DNA of 64,000 nucleotides, taken from positions 1,116,001 to 1,180,000 of the forward strand of contig OY968767.1 of the NCBI GenBank assembly GCA_963695375.1, read 5' to 3'. Shown in pieces: positions 15,644 to 23,485 of the stretch (position 1 is the stretch's first letter; every line of letters begins with the position of its first letter). The notes below the pieces were generated by a model that was not told the origin of the DNA, ran no database searches, and saw nothing but the letters and a program-made list of their open reading frames with translations. The stretch is from JACCVL01 sp963695375 (GTDB lineage Bacteria; Actinomycetota; Actinomycetes; Propionibacteriales; Nocardioidaceae). The position numbers and the translations under genes were made by a program.

Positions 15644-16138
15644 TCAGCCCGGGCCGACCTCGGTGAGGCTGCCCGTGGCCACGTCGAAGACGAACCCCCG
15701 CACCGAGTCGGTCACCGGCACGAACGGGCTGTCGGAGATGCGAGCGACCGACGCACGCACGTCGTCCTCCAGGGAGGTGAAGGTCTGTGCCTGCCACGGG
15801 GGACGCTCCCCGGCCGCCTCCTCGAGCTTGTCGGCGAACTCGGCGTCGGAGAAGGTCAGCATGCCGCAGTCGGTGTGATGGATGAGCACGATCTCCTTGG
15901 TCCCGAGCAGGTGCTGGCTGATCGCGAGCGAGCGGATCACGTCGGCGGTCACCACCCCGCCGGCGTTCCGGATGACGTGTGCCTCGCCCTCGCGGAGGCC
16001 GAGCACGGAGTAGACGTCGATGCGCGCGTCCATGCAGGCCAGGACAGCGATCTGCTTGGCCGGCGGCAGCGGCAACGGGCCGGAGAAGCTCGCGGCGTAT
16101 GCCTCGTTGTTCGTCAGGTACTCGTCGGTGACGGTCAT
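15644..16138 (-). CDS. Beta-class carbonic anhydrase
   Basis: A 164-residue zinc enzyme that interconverts CO2 and bicarbonate. The zinc ligands are visible in LACMDARID (Cys-x-Asp-x-Arg) and HHTDCGM (His-x2-Cys). RNAGGVV and the C-terminal VRGFVFDVATGSL are typical of the small actinobacterial/mycobacterial Rv1284-like subgroup. The ATG at 16138 is chosen over longer frames because AGGAGAGCC precedes it by about five bases and the protein then has family length. Confidence 0.92.
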   Translation of the reverse strand: MTVTDEYLTNNEAYAASFSGPLPLPPAKQIAVLACMDARIDVYSVLGLREGEAHVIRNAGGVVTADVIRSLAISQHLLGTKEIVLIHHTDCGMLTFSDAEFADKLEEAAGERPPWQAQTFTSLEDDVRASVARISDSPFVPVTDSVRGFVFDVATGSLTEVGPG

Positions 16139-16349
16139 CGGCGGCTCTCCTCGGGGCGCGCAGGTGGGCGCGGACGCGTCCAGCAGCGACACCGTAGGCG
16201 AGCAGCCGGTCGCTGACCGCCGTCTCACCATGTGACTGCCCGCCTGGCCAGCGGCAGTGGTTATAACGAGCCATTGACGGGCCACGGTGGCACGGCCAGC
16301 CTGGCGGGGACCCGGCCCGCCTCGGCCGACCCGACTCTGGTGGTGTGCC

Positions 16350-16931
16350 ATGACCATGACCCGCGTACCGACACTGACCGTGACCGGCGCCGTCGGCCTC
16401 GCCCTCGCGCTGACTCTCGGCGTGGGTCCGAGCACGGCGAAGCCGCTTGCCTCCGGCACCTTCCACGACGAGTTCTCCGAGGTCGTGCCGGACTTCTGCG
16501 GCGTGGAGGGTCTCACCATCGACCGCGACGTCGTCGTCGACGGGCGGTTCAGGATCGGGTCTCGCGGTCCGAACCGGCTGCCGTACTACATGGAGCACGT
16601 CTCGAGCGTGCTGGTCGACACCAACCCGGCCACCGGGCGGTCGGTCCGCACCGTGGAGCGGGTGCTGGACAAGGACCACCGGGTGACCGACAACGGCGAC
16701 GGGACGTCCACGATCCTGGTGCTGGCGACCGGAAACTCGACGACGTACGACGACAGCGGCAAGGCCATCGCCCGGAACCCCGGTCAGGTGCGCTTCAGGA
16801 TCCTGATCGACAACGGTGGGACTCCTCAGGACCCGGCCGACGACGAGTTCCTCGAGTTCCTCGGCCTGGTCAAGGGCTCCACCGGCCGCTCGGACGACTT
16901 CTGCGCGGCCGCCGTGCCCGCACTCGGCTGA
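16350..16931 (+). CDS. Secreted protein of unknown function
   Basis: A 193-residue protein with a signal peptide (MTMTRVPTLTVTGAVGLALALTL, cleavage likely near STAKP). The mature part begins SGTFHDEFSEVVPDFCG, has regular beta-strand-like segments (RSVRTVERVLDKDHRVTDNGDGTSTILVLATG) and ends EFLGLVKGSTGRSDDFCAAAVPALG, with two cysteines that could pair. Similar exported beta proteins are widespread in actinomycetes without known function. It ends nine bases before the end of the convergent helicase gene. Confidence 0.72.
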   Translation: MTMTRVPTLTVTGAVGLALALTLGVGPSTAKPLASGTFHDEFSEVVPDFCGVEGLTIDRDVVVDGRFRIGSRGPNRLPYYMEHVSSVLVDTNPATGRSVRTVERVLDKDHRVTDNGDGTSTILVLATGNSTTYDDSGKAIARNPGQVRFRILIDNGGTPQDPADDEFLEFLGLVKGSTGRSDDFCAAAVPALG

Positions 16932-16940
16932 TCCGCCCGG

Positions 16941-19064
16941 TCAGGTCTGGGTGGCCAGCACGAGCGGGTGCACGGACAGCGCGCCGGCGCGTCGCAGCAG
17001 CCGTGCCGTGACGGCGAGCGTCCATCCGGTGACCACCTGGTCGTCCACGAGCAGCACCCGCCGGCCGGACACCGCCTCCGGGTCCAGCAGCGAGTAGCGG
17101 CTCGCGACAGCGGCCAGCCGCTGCGCGGAGTTCATCGCCCCCGCACCCGGCGGAGCGGCGCCGGTCACCGCGAACCGGGTGAGCACCGGCAGCCCGGTGA
17201 AGCGAGCCAGCCCGTCCACCAGGTGGCCGGCCAGCACGGAGCGGCTGACCGAGTCGATCCCCACGACGCCGTCCGGCCGCTCGGCGGGGTCCAGCTCCCA
17301 GGCCGACAGGACCTCGGCGAGGGCGTGCCGCAGCGGGACCGGCACCTCGGAGTCGGGCCCGTCGAGCAGGGCGCGCAACTGCTGTCCCCAGCCCAGGTCG
17401 GTCAACCGGCCCACGGCGCGACCCGGCTGCGACTGGTCGTCGGCGTCGATCCGGCCGCGCAGGTCGATGCCGAGATTGCCCATCGCGGTCGGCCACATCC
17501 GGCGGGGCTCGAGGGTCACCCCCGGCCGGTCAAGCCGCGCGTTCGCCTCCTCGACCGCCGCCTGGCCTGCGCTGCCGTCCAGCACCAACCCACCGCAGCG
17601 GTCACACCTCCCGCAGGGACCGGCCTCCGGGTCGTCCAGCGCCTCGCGCAGGAACTGCAACCGGCACCGTGTGCCCTCGGCGTAGCCGAGCATTGCCTGC
17701 TGCTCGGCGGCCCGGGTCTCGGCGACTCGGGCGAACCGATCGCCGTCGTAGGTCCACTCGCGCCCGGTTGCCTCCCACCCGCCGCGCACCCGGCGGACGG
17801 CCCCGTCGACGTCGAGCACCTTCAGCATCGCCTCCAGCCGGGTGCGCCGCAGCGGCACGTACGTCTCCAGCGTGGCGGTGGACATCGGCGCGCCATGGTC
17901 GGTGAGCACGCGTAGCGCCTGACGCACGTCATGGGCCGGCGGAAAGGCCAGCGAGGCGAAGTAGTCCCAGATGTCCCGGTCCTCGCGGCCCGGCAGCAGC
18001 ACGACAGTCGCCGACGACACGCCGCGGCCGGCCCGGCCCACCTGCTGGTAGTAGGCGATCGGGCTCGGTGGCGCGCCGAGGTGGACGACGAACCCCAGGT
18101 CGGGCTTGTCGAACCCCATCCCGAGCGCCGAAGTGGCCACCAGCGCCTTCACCCGGTTCTGGAGCAGGTCGTCCTCGGCGGCCAGCCGTTCCGCCTGCTC
18201 GGTCTGGCCCGAATAGGCCGCCACCCGGTGGCCGTGTGCGCGCAGGTGGTCCGCGACGGTCTGGGTCGCGGCCACCGTCAGGCAGTAGACGATCCCCGAG
18301 CCGGGCAGCTCGTCCAGGTGCTCCGCCAGCCAGGCCAGCCGGGCCGGCTGTGACGGCAGGTCGACCACGCCGAGATGCAGCGACTCGCGGTCGAGGCTCC
18401 CCCGCAGGACCAGCACGTCGGTGAGGGTGCGGTCACCGGACACGGACAGCTGCTCGGCCACGTCCGCGGTGACCCGGGCGTTCGCCGTGGCGGTGGTGGC
18501 CAGCACCGGAATGCCCTCCGGCAGCTCGGCCAGCAGGGTGCGGATCCGTCGGTAGTCCGGGCGGAAGTCGTGACCCCAGTCCGAGATGCAGTGCGCCTCG
18601 TCGACCACGACGAGACCGGCGCCGCGGGCGAGGTCCGGCAGGACCTGGTCCCGGAACTCGGGGTTGTTCAGCCGCTCAGGACTGACCAGCAGCACGTCCA
18701 CCTCACCCCGGCCGATGGCCGCGTACATCTCCCGCCAGGCCTCCGGGTTCGTGGAGTTGATCGTGACCGCGTGGATCCCGGCGCGCTCGGCGGCGGCCAC
18801 CTGGTTGCGCATCAGCGCCAGCAACGGCGAGACGATGACCGTGGGACCCGCAGCCGCGCCCTGCGCGGGCTGGCGCAGCAGCGCGGTGGCGACGAAGTAG
18901 ACCGCGGACTTCCCCCAGCCGGTGCGCTGGACCACCAGCGCGCGGCGGCGGCCCGTCACCAGCGCGTCGATCGCCGTCCATTGGTCGTCACGCAGCACGG
19001 CGTCGTCGCGTCCGACCAGCGCACGCAGGTGTCCCTCGGCCTCGGAACGGCGACCAGCGGGCAT
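16941..19064 (-). CDS. RecQ-family ATP-dependent DNA helicase with phosphoribosyltransferase-like tail
   Basis: A 707-residue SF2 helicase. Walker A is RTGWGKSAVYF (Lys52), motif II is VVVDEAHCISDWGHDFRPDYRRI (from Asp155), then ATTATANARV (motif III), the QVGRAGRG motif VI and a zinc cluster with Cys near CRLQFL and GPCGRCDRCGG. After a linker the C-terminus carries GRRVLLVDDQVVTGWTL (about residues 667-683), a type I phosphoribosyltransferase PRPP-loop pattern (hhhhDDxxxTGxT). The helicase unwinds 3'-5' for repair or recombination; the tail's role is unknown. The start fits TAGCAT six bases upstream (leaderless). Confidence 0.92.
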   Translation of the reverse strand: MPAGRRSEAEGHLRALVGRDDAVLRDDQWTAIDALVTGRRRALVVQRTGWGKSAVYFVATALLRQPAQGAAAGPTVIVSPLLALMRNQVAAAERAGIHAVTINSTNPEAWREMYAAIGRGEVDVLLVSPERLNNPEFRDQVLPDLARGAGLVVVDEAHCISDWGHDFRPDYRRIRTLLAELPEGIPVLATTATANARVTADVAEQLSVSGDRTLTDVLVLRGSLDRESLHLGVVDLPSQPARLAWLAEHLDELPGSGIVYCLTVAATQTVADHLRAHGHRVAAYSGQTEQAERLAAEDDLLQNRVKALVATSALGMGFDKPDLGFVVHLGAPPSPIAYYQQVGRAGRGVSSATVVLLPGREDRDIWDYFASLAFPPAHDVRQALRVLTDHGAPMSTATLETYVPLRRTRLEAMLKVLDVDGAVRRVRGGWEATGREWTYDGDRFARVAETRAAEQQAMLGYAEGTRCRLQFLREALDDPEAGPCGRCDRCGGLVLDGSAGQAAVEEANARLDRPGVTLEPRRMWPTAMGNLGIDLRGRIDADDQSQPGRAVGRLTDLGWGQQLRALLDGPDSEVPVPLRHALAEVLSAWELDPAERPDGVVGIDSVSRSVLAGHLVDGLARFTGLPVLTRFAVTGAAPPGAGAMNSAQRLAAVASRYSLLDPEAVSGRRVLLVDDQVVTGWTLAVTARLLRRAGALSVHPLVLATQT

Positions 19065-19070
19065 TCGGTG

Positions 19071-19076
19071 ATGCTA
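19071..19076 (-). promoter_or_regulatory. -10 hexamer TAGCAT for a leaderless start of the helicase
   Basis: On the minus strand TAGCAT is separated by six bases from the ATG at 19064. A divergent + strand -10 lies at 19126, so the two transcripts start about 75 bases apart. Confidence 0.5.
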
Positions 19077-19125
19077 CGAGCAGCGCGCTGAACGCAAACC
19101 CGCGGCACGATCGGCCGCCGGTCCA

Positions 19126-19131
19126 TACGCT
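19126..19131 (+). promoter_or_regulatory. -10 hexamer TACGCT for a leaderless micro-ORF and the MFS gene
   Basis: TACGCT is followed by six bases and then the ATG of a 13-codon frame at 19138 whose stop overlaps the MFS start codon. The arrangement predicts a leaderless transcript. Confidence 0.5.
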
Positions 19132-19137
19132 GCGGTC

Positions 19138-19179
19138 ATGTCGTCGCGCGTGTGTGGACAGCCTGTGCTGGTCCGGTGA
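19138..19179 (+). CDS. Leaderless 13-codon micro-ORF coupled to the MFS gene
   Basis: ATG at 19138 opens a peptide MSSRVCGQPVLVR whose TGA (19177-19179) overlaps the GTG at 19176 in a GTGA quartet. TACGCT lies six bases upstream, so the ribosome would load on the 5' end, read the peptide and restart on the transporter. Such leaderless coupled micro-ORFs are documented in actinobacteria. It holds one Cys and two Arg codons but no run that would suggest attenuation by a given amino acid. This is an inference from spacing only. Confidence 0.4.
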   Translation: MSSRVCGQPVLVR

Positions 19180-20603
19180 CCGCCCCGGGGGCCGCGACCG
19201 CGGAGCGTTGGACGACGCCGCAGCGGCTCAGCCTCGCCGCGGCCTGTGTCGCACCCCTGCTCAGCTCCGTCGACGTGCTCGCGATGGCGGTGGCGTTGCC
19301 CGCGGTCCAGCGTGGCCTGGACCTCGACCGCAGCGGTCTGATGTGGACGGTGAACGGGTACGCCTTGTGTTACGGGTTGTTCGTCCTGGTCTCCGGCCGG
19401 GTCGCGGATCTGTACGGGCACCGGCGCACGTACCTGGCCGGCCTCGGCCTCTTCACGCTCGGCTCCGCGCTCGCCGCGGTGGCGCCCAGCGGGACGACCT
19501 TCCTGCTCGCCCGGCTGGTGCAGGGCACGGGGGCGTCGTTCGCGGTGACCTCCAGCCTCGCCGTCGTGGCCAGCACCTTCCCGTCGGGCAGTCGGGCGCG
19601 TGCGGTCGGATGGTGGGGAACGTGCGCCGGCGTCGGCCTCGGACTCGGCCCGGTCCTCGGTGGCTGGCTGGTGCAGGCGCAGAGCTGGCGGCTGATCTTC
19701 GCGCTCAATCTGCCGCTCTGCGTCGCCGGGCTGGCCTTGGCCGCCCGCTTCGTGGCCGGCTCGCGGCCGACCCGGACGGGGGAGCGGCTGGACGTGCCCG
19801 GTGCCGTGCTGCTGTCGGCCGCGCTGGCCTGCTTCACCCTGGCCCTGCTCGAGGGGCCCGAGTGGGGCTGGGGCTCGACCGCCTTCCTGCTCGTCCTGGC
19901 GGCGTCCGCCCTGCTCATGGCCGGCTTCGTCCTGGTGGAGCGCCGGGCGCGGAGCCCACTGGCAAACCTCGGCCTGTTCCGGATCCGGTCCTTCAGCGGC
20001 GCCGCCGTGCTCGCGGTGCTGATCCTCGGCATCACCTATCCGTTCGTGGTCTGGTTCTCGCTGTACTTCCAACAACTGCGCGGCTACGACGCCCTGGGTG
20101 CGGGCCTGGCCTTTTTGCCCTTCACGGTGGCCTTCTTCTTCAGCTCGCGCCGAGCCGGGGCGATGACCGCTGCTCGGGGTCCGTACCTTCCGCTGTTGAT
20201 CGGTTCGGTGCTGTGCGTGGTCGCCTTCGCCGCCCTGCTTGCACTGGGGTCCCGGACTCCGCTGCCGGCCGTGCTCGTCGTGTTCGCGGTCGTCGGTGTC
20301 GGGATCCCGTTCGTCTGGACACCCGTCGGTGCGGTGGCGCTCGCCGCGGCTCCAGCGAGCGAGAGCGGGGCTGCCGCCGGGCTGAACTTGACCTGCCGGC
20401 TGCTCGGCGGCAATGCCGGGCTGGCGGTGGCCGGAGTGCTCGCCTCCACCCGGATCGGGCTGCTCGCCGAGGTGCAGGTCGTCGTGGCATACCTGCTGCT
20501 GCTCAGCGTCGGTTGCCTGGTCGTCGTGCTGCTGGTGATCCGGCCGGTGCGCCCGTCAGCCCAGGCGCCGGCGCGGGGCGTCCCGCTCCCCGGCGCGCAC
20601 TGA
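19176..20603 (+). CDS. MFS transporter, DHA2 (14-TM drug exporter) family
   Basis: A 475-residue polytopic membrane protein with about 14 hydrophobic segments. DHA2 features are LLSSVDVLAMAVALPAVQRGL in TM1, ANGYALC-like MWTVNGYALCYG, the loop motif GRVADLYGHRRTYLAG (motif A, GxLaDrxGrkr) and GWWGTCAGVGLGLGPVLGGWL (motif C of antiporters). It would export a drug-like or metabolite substrate using the proton gradient. The GTG at 19176 is preferred to the one at 19152 because it overlaps the stop of a leaderless micro-ORF. No adjacent TetR-type repressor is seen. Confidence 0.88.
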   Translation: MTAPGAATAERWTTPQRLSLAAACVAPLLSSVDVLAMAVALPAVQRGLDLDRSGLMWTVNGYALCYGLFVLVSGRVADLYGHRRTYLAGLGLFTLGSALAAVAPSGTTFLLARLVQGTGASFAVTSSLAVVASTFPSGSRARAVGWWGTCAGVGLGLGPVLGGWLVQAQSWRLIFALNLPLCVAGLALAARFVAGSRPTRTGERLDVPGAVLLSAALACFTLALLEGPEWGWGSTAFLLVLAASALLMAGFVLVERRARSPLANLGLFRIRSFSGAAVLAVLILGITYPFVVWFSLYFQQLRGYDALGAGLAFLPFTVAFFFSSRRAGAMTAARGPYLPLLIGSVLCVVAFAALLALGSRTPLPAVLVVFAVVGVGIPFVWTPVGAVALAAAPASESGAAAGLNLTCRLLGGNAGLAVAGVLASTRIGLLAEVQVVVAYLLLLSVGCLVVVLLVIRPVRPSAQAPARGVPLPGAH

Positions 20604-20650
20604 CCGCTGCACCGGTGGACCGGAGGGCGCCCGCCCGGCATCGTGTCGGC

Positions 20651-20980
20651 ATGGCGAGCGAGGACGACGTCCGGCGGATCTGCCTGGACCTGCCCGGCGT
20701 GGCCGAGCGACCGAGCTGGGGCCGGCCGGCCTGGTTCGCGCGCACGTTGATGGCGCGGATCTGGGAGGACGGGGTGGTGACGGTCAAGACGGACGAGCGA
20801 GCGGCCCTCGCCGGGACCGATCCGGACACCTACTACTGGACCCCGCACCACGAACGGTCGCCGATGCTGGTGCTGGCCCGGCTGGACCGGCTGACCCTCG
20901 ACGAGCTCGACGAGCTGCTGCGCGAGTCGTACCGGCTGGCCGGCGCGCCACCGACGTCTCCCCCAGGTGCCGTGCGCTGA
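20651..20980 (+). CDS. MmcQ/YjbR family DNA-binding-fold protein
   Basis: A 109-residue protein whose sequence follows the MmcQ/YjbR family: start MASEDDVRRICLDLPGV, then ERPSWGRPAWFARTLMARIWEDGVVTVKTD, and the closing LDELDELLRESYRLAGAPP. The fold (CyaY-like) has been called DNA-binding, but its role is unknown. It follows the MFS gene by 47 bases on the same strand. In the same frame as the start, open sequence continues upstream antisense to nothing meaningful; the ATG at 20651 gives the family length. Confidence 0.85.
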   Translation: MASEDDVRRICLDLPGVAERPSWGRPAWFARTLMARIWEDGVVTVKTDERAALAGTDPDTYYWTPHHERSPMLVLARLDRLTLDELDELLRESYRLAGAPPTSPPGAVR

Positions 20981-21007
20981 GGCGACGATGCGGGAGTGGT
21001 CGCGTCG

Positions 21008-21421
21008 CTAGCTCTGCGGCGCGACGATGTTGACCATCCAGGTGACGCCGAACCGATCCACGCACATGCCGAACTCGTCCCCCCACATCTGTTTCTCCAG
21101 CGGGACCGGCACGCTGCCACCGTGCGACAGTTGCTCCCAGTAGCCGCGCAGTGCCTCGTGGTCGTCGCCGCTCAGGCTCACCGCGAGGTTGTTGCCGGGC
21201 TTGTGGTCGGTCCCTGGCGGCGTGTCGGCGCCCATCAGCACCAGCCCGCCGTCGGTCTCGAGCTGGCCGTGCATGATCCTGTCGGCGCCCGGTGCCTCCG
21301 CGGACCCGAACTCGCCGAACGTGTTGAGGTTCAGCTCGCCGCCGAAGACGTGCCGATAGTGCTCCATCGCCTCTCGGGCGTTGCCGTCGAAGCTGAGGTA
21401 GGGGTTGAGACGGGTGGGCAT
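21008..21421 (-). CDS. VOC-superfamily (PhnB-like) protein
   Basis: A 137-residue glyoxalase/bleomycin-resistance-fold protein of the PhnB type. The sequence has LNPYLSFDGNAREAMEHYRHVFGGEL, IMHGQLETDGGLVLMGADTP and the end QMWGDEFGMCVDRFGVTWMVNI, all family hallmarks. The ATG at 21421 is preceded by AAGGAG at good spacing, so the extension to 21493 is rejected. PhnB-like proteins often lack the full metal site and have no assigned reaction. It is divergent from the cupin gene. Confidence 0.9.
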   Translation of the reverse strand: MPTRLNPYLSFDGNAREAMEHYRHVFGGELNLNTFGEFGSAEAPGADRIMHGQLETDGGLVLMGADTPPGTDHKPGNNLAVSLSGDDHEALRGYWEQLSHGGSVPVPLEKQMWGDEFGMCVDRFGVTWMVNIVAPQS

Positions 21422-21509
21422 CGCATGCTCCTTCGTGCAGGTCGGCCGGCTCTCGTCCCTAGGACTGTTCGGGTTCGAGGAACTCATCGCCAAGCGGGCG
21501 TCGGCTCGC

Positions 21510-21515
21510 TAGCGT
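21510..21515 (+). promoter_or_regulatory. -10 hexamer TAGCGT for a leaderless start at 21522
   Basis: TAGCGT is followed by six bases and the ATG of the cupin gene. No ribosome binding site is present in the spacer. Confidence 0.5.
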
Positions 21516-21521
21516 CTCGCT

Positions 21522-22010
21522 ATGTCCTACCCGGAACCGACCTATCACGGCAATGGTGGCGAGCAGTCCGCGCGATTCCGGCCCGCTGACACCCCGGCCG
21601 AGCTGCCGCGACCGGGTGGCGCTGCCAGCTACCTCGCCACCGGCGCCGGCACGGCCGGGCGGTTCGGGCTCTACCGCTGGGACATGGGGCCGCAACCCGC
21701 GGGTGCGGAGCCGCACTTCCACCGGACCTTCAGCGAGTCGTTCTTCGTGCTGTCCGGCGCCGTGCAGCTGTACGACGGGACGCACTGGTTCGACGCCTCC
21801 CCGGGCGACTTCGACTACGTACCCGAGGGTGGGGTGCACGGCTTCCGCAACGAGTCCGGAGCTCCGGTCTCGTTGCTGATCCTGTTCGCACCGGGGGCTC
21901 CGCGCGAGGCGTACTTCGAGGGTCTCGTCGAGATGGCAGCGGGCAGGTGGACGCCGAGCCCGGAGGAGCGGCAGGCGTTCTTCGAGGAGCACGACAACAT
22001 CTACATCTAG
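21522..22010 (+). CDS. Cupin-domain protein
   Basis: A 162-residue single-domain cupin. The metal-binding first motif is AEPHFHRTFSESFFVLSGAVQLYDG (H-x-H...E), and the second is PGDFDYVPEGGVHGFRNES with its His. The C-terminal residues REAYFEGLVEMAAGRWTPSPEERQAFFEEHDN are found in cupins close to quercetin-dioxygenase-like or sugar-binding small cupins. Substrate unknown. The start is given by a leaderless promoter-like element. Confidence 0.85.
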   Translation: MSYPEPTYHGNGGEQSARFRPADTPAELPRPGGAASYLATGAGTAGRFGLYRWDMGPQPAGAEPHFHRTFSESFFVLSGAVQLYDGTHWFDASPGDFDYVPEGGVHGFRNESGAPVSLLILFAPGAPREAYFEGLVEMAAGRWTPSPEERQAFFEEHDNIYI

Positions 22011-22127
22011 CCGGCCCCCAGGGCCCCCCGGGACGTGTGGGACACACGGTGAGCGGGCTTGAACGGACCTTGGTCGTAGCCCCATCGGCCACTGCCCTGT
22101 CGCGACGAGCTCACCAATACTCGACAG

Positions 22128-22154
22128 ATGACGGCTGACGAGTCGGGCCCATGA
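22128..22154 (+). CDS. Eight-codon micro-ORF coupled to ugd
   Basis: ATG at 22128 encodes MTADESGP and its TGA (22152-22154) overlaps the ATG of ugd at 22151 in an ATGA quartet. AATACT ends six bases upstream, a -10-like hexamer keeping the A at position 2 and T at position 6, so a leaderless transcript is possible. No ribosome binding site precedes ugd itself (GGGCCC only), which supports delivery of ribosomes through the micro-ORF. Evidence is positional only. Confidence 0.35.
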   Translation: MTADESGP

Positions 22155-23485
22155 GGATCACCGTCGTCGGCGTCGGCTACCTCGGCGCCACGCATGCGGC
22201 GTGCATGGCACGCCTCGGCCACGACGTGGTTGGGCTGGACGTCGACCCGGGCCGACTCGCGGCTCTCGCCGCCGGCAATCTGCCGTTCCACGAACCGCGA
22301 CTCACCGAGGTCCTGCGGGCCGGCATCGCGGCCGGCCGGCTGCGGTTCACCGCCTCCGCGGTCGAGGCCGGGCGTCACGGTGACGTGGTCTTCCTCTGCG
22401 TCGGCACCCCCCAGAGCCGCGACGGCGACGCCGCCGACCTGACATACCTGCATCAGTCCGTGGATGCCCTGGTCCCACACCTGCGCCGCGGGTCCCTGCT
22501 CGTCGGCAAGTCGACAGTCCCGGTGGGGACCGCACGGCGACTTGTCGAGCGGGTGCACCAACTGCACCCGTCAGCAGTCGCGACCGACCCGACCATCGAG
22601 GTGGCGTGGAACCCCGAGTTCCTCCGTGAAGGGCATGCGGTCGAGGACACGCTGGCCCCAAACCGGTTGGTGTTCGGGGTCGAGTCCACCGGAGCCGAGA
22701 AGGTGCTCCGTGAGGTGTACCGCGACTGCCTCGATGCGGGGACTCCGCTCGTGGTGTGCGACCTGCCCACCGCAGAGCTGGTCAAGATGTCCGCGAACGC
22801 CTTCCTGGCAACGAAGATCTCGTTCGTCAACGCCATGGCGCAGATGTGCGAGGCCGTCGGCGCGGACGTCGCCCCGCTCGTGGAGGCGCTCGGCTACGAC
22901 ACCAGAATCGGGAGTCAGTTCCTCGGCGCTGGGATCGGTTTCGGCGGCGGCTGCCTGCCCAAGGACATCCGCGCCTTCATCGCCCGCGCCGGGGAGCTCG
23001 GCGCCGACCACACCGTCACGTTGCTCCGCGAGGTCGACGCCATCAACGTGGGGCAGCGCGGACGGCTGGTCGAGCTGGCCGTCGCCGACTGCGGGGGGGA
23101 CGTGCGCAGCCGCCGGATCGCTGTCCTCGGCGCCGCCTTCAAGCCGAACTCCGACGACGTCCGCGACTCTCCGGCGCTGGCGGTGGCTGCTGACCTCGAA
23201 CGCAGAGGGGCGCAGGTTCGCGTGCACGACCCGGCGGCCATGCCGAACGCCAGCCGCGTGCAGCCCACACTGACGTACGCGCCGAGCCTGGTCGACGCGG
23301 TCCGCGGAGCCGAGCTGGTGTTGCACCTCACCGAGTGGCCGCTCTACCGCGAGGCGGACCCCGTGGAGCTGGGATCGCTGGTCGCGCGCCGGTCGATCCT
23401 GGACGGGCGCAACTGCCTCGACGTCAGTCGCTGGCGCGGAGCAGGGTGGACCTATCGGGCGATCGGCAGGCTGCAGCAGCCATGA
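22151..23485 (+). CDS. ugd: UDP-glucose 6-dehydrogenase
   Basis: A 444-residue NAD-dependent nucleotide-sugar dehydrogenase that oxidises UDP-glucose twice to UDP-glucuronate. The N-terminal Rossmann motif is VGVGYLGATHA, followed by LCVGTPQSRDGDADLTYL-type sequence. KSTVPVGTARRL and NPEFLREGHAVEDTLAPNRLVFG are hallmark segments, and catalytic Cys268 lies in GIGFGGGCLPKD. The C-terminal UDP-binding domain has VLGAAFKPNSDDVRDSPAL. The stop overlaps the next gene by four bases (ATGA). It supplies a uronate donor for the glycan genes downstream. Confidence 0.94.
   Translation: MRITVVGVGYLGATHAACMARLGHDVVGLDVDPGRLAALAAGNLPFHEPRLTEVLRAGIAAGRLRFTASAVEAGRHGDVVFLCVGTPQSRDGDAADLTYLHQSVDALVPHLRRGSLLVGKSTVPVGTARRLVERVHQLHPSAVATDPTIEVAWNPEFLREGHAVEDTLAPNRLVFGVESTGAEKVLREVYRDCLDAGTPLVVCDLPTAELVKMSANAFLATKISFVNAMAQMCEAVGADVAPLVEALGYDTRIGSQFLGAGIGFGGGCLPKDIRAFIARAGELGADHTVTLLREVDAINVGQRGRLVELAVADCGGDVRSRRIAVLGAAFKPNSDDVRDSPALAVAADLERRGAQVRVHDPAAMPNASRVQPTLTYAPSLVDAVRGAELVLHLTEWPLYREADPVELGSLVARRSILDGRNCLDVSRWRGAGWTYRAIGRLQQP

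Noticed and set aside
19154..20980. A 608-codon frame joining MFS sequence with the MmcQ/YjbR protein
   Set aside because: Only the last 109 codons are real; the first part is the wrong frame of the MFS gene.
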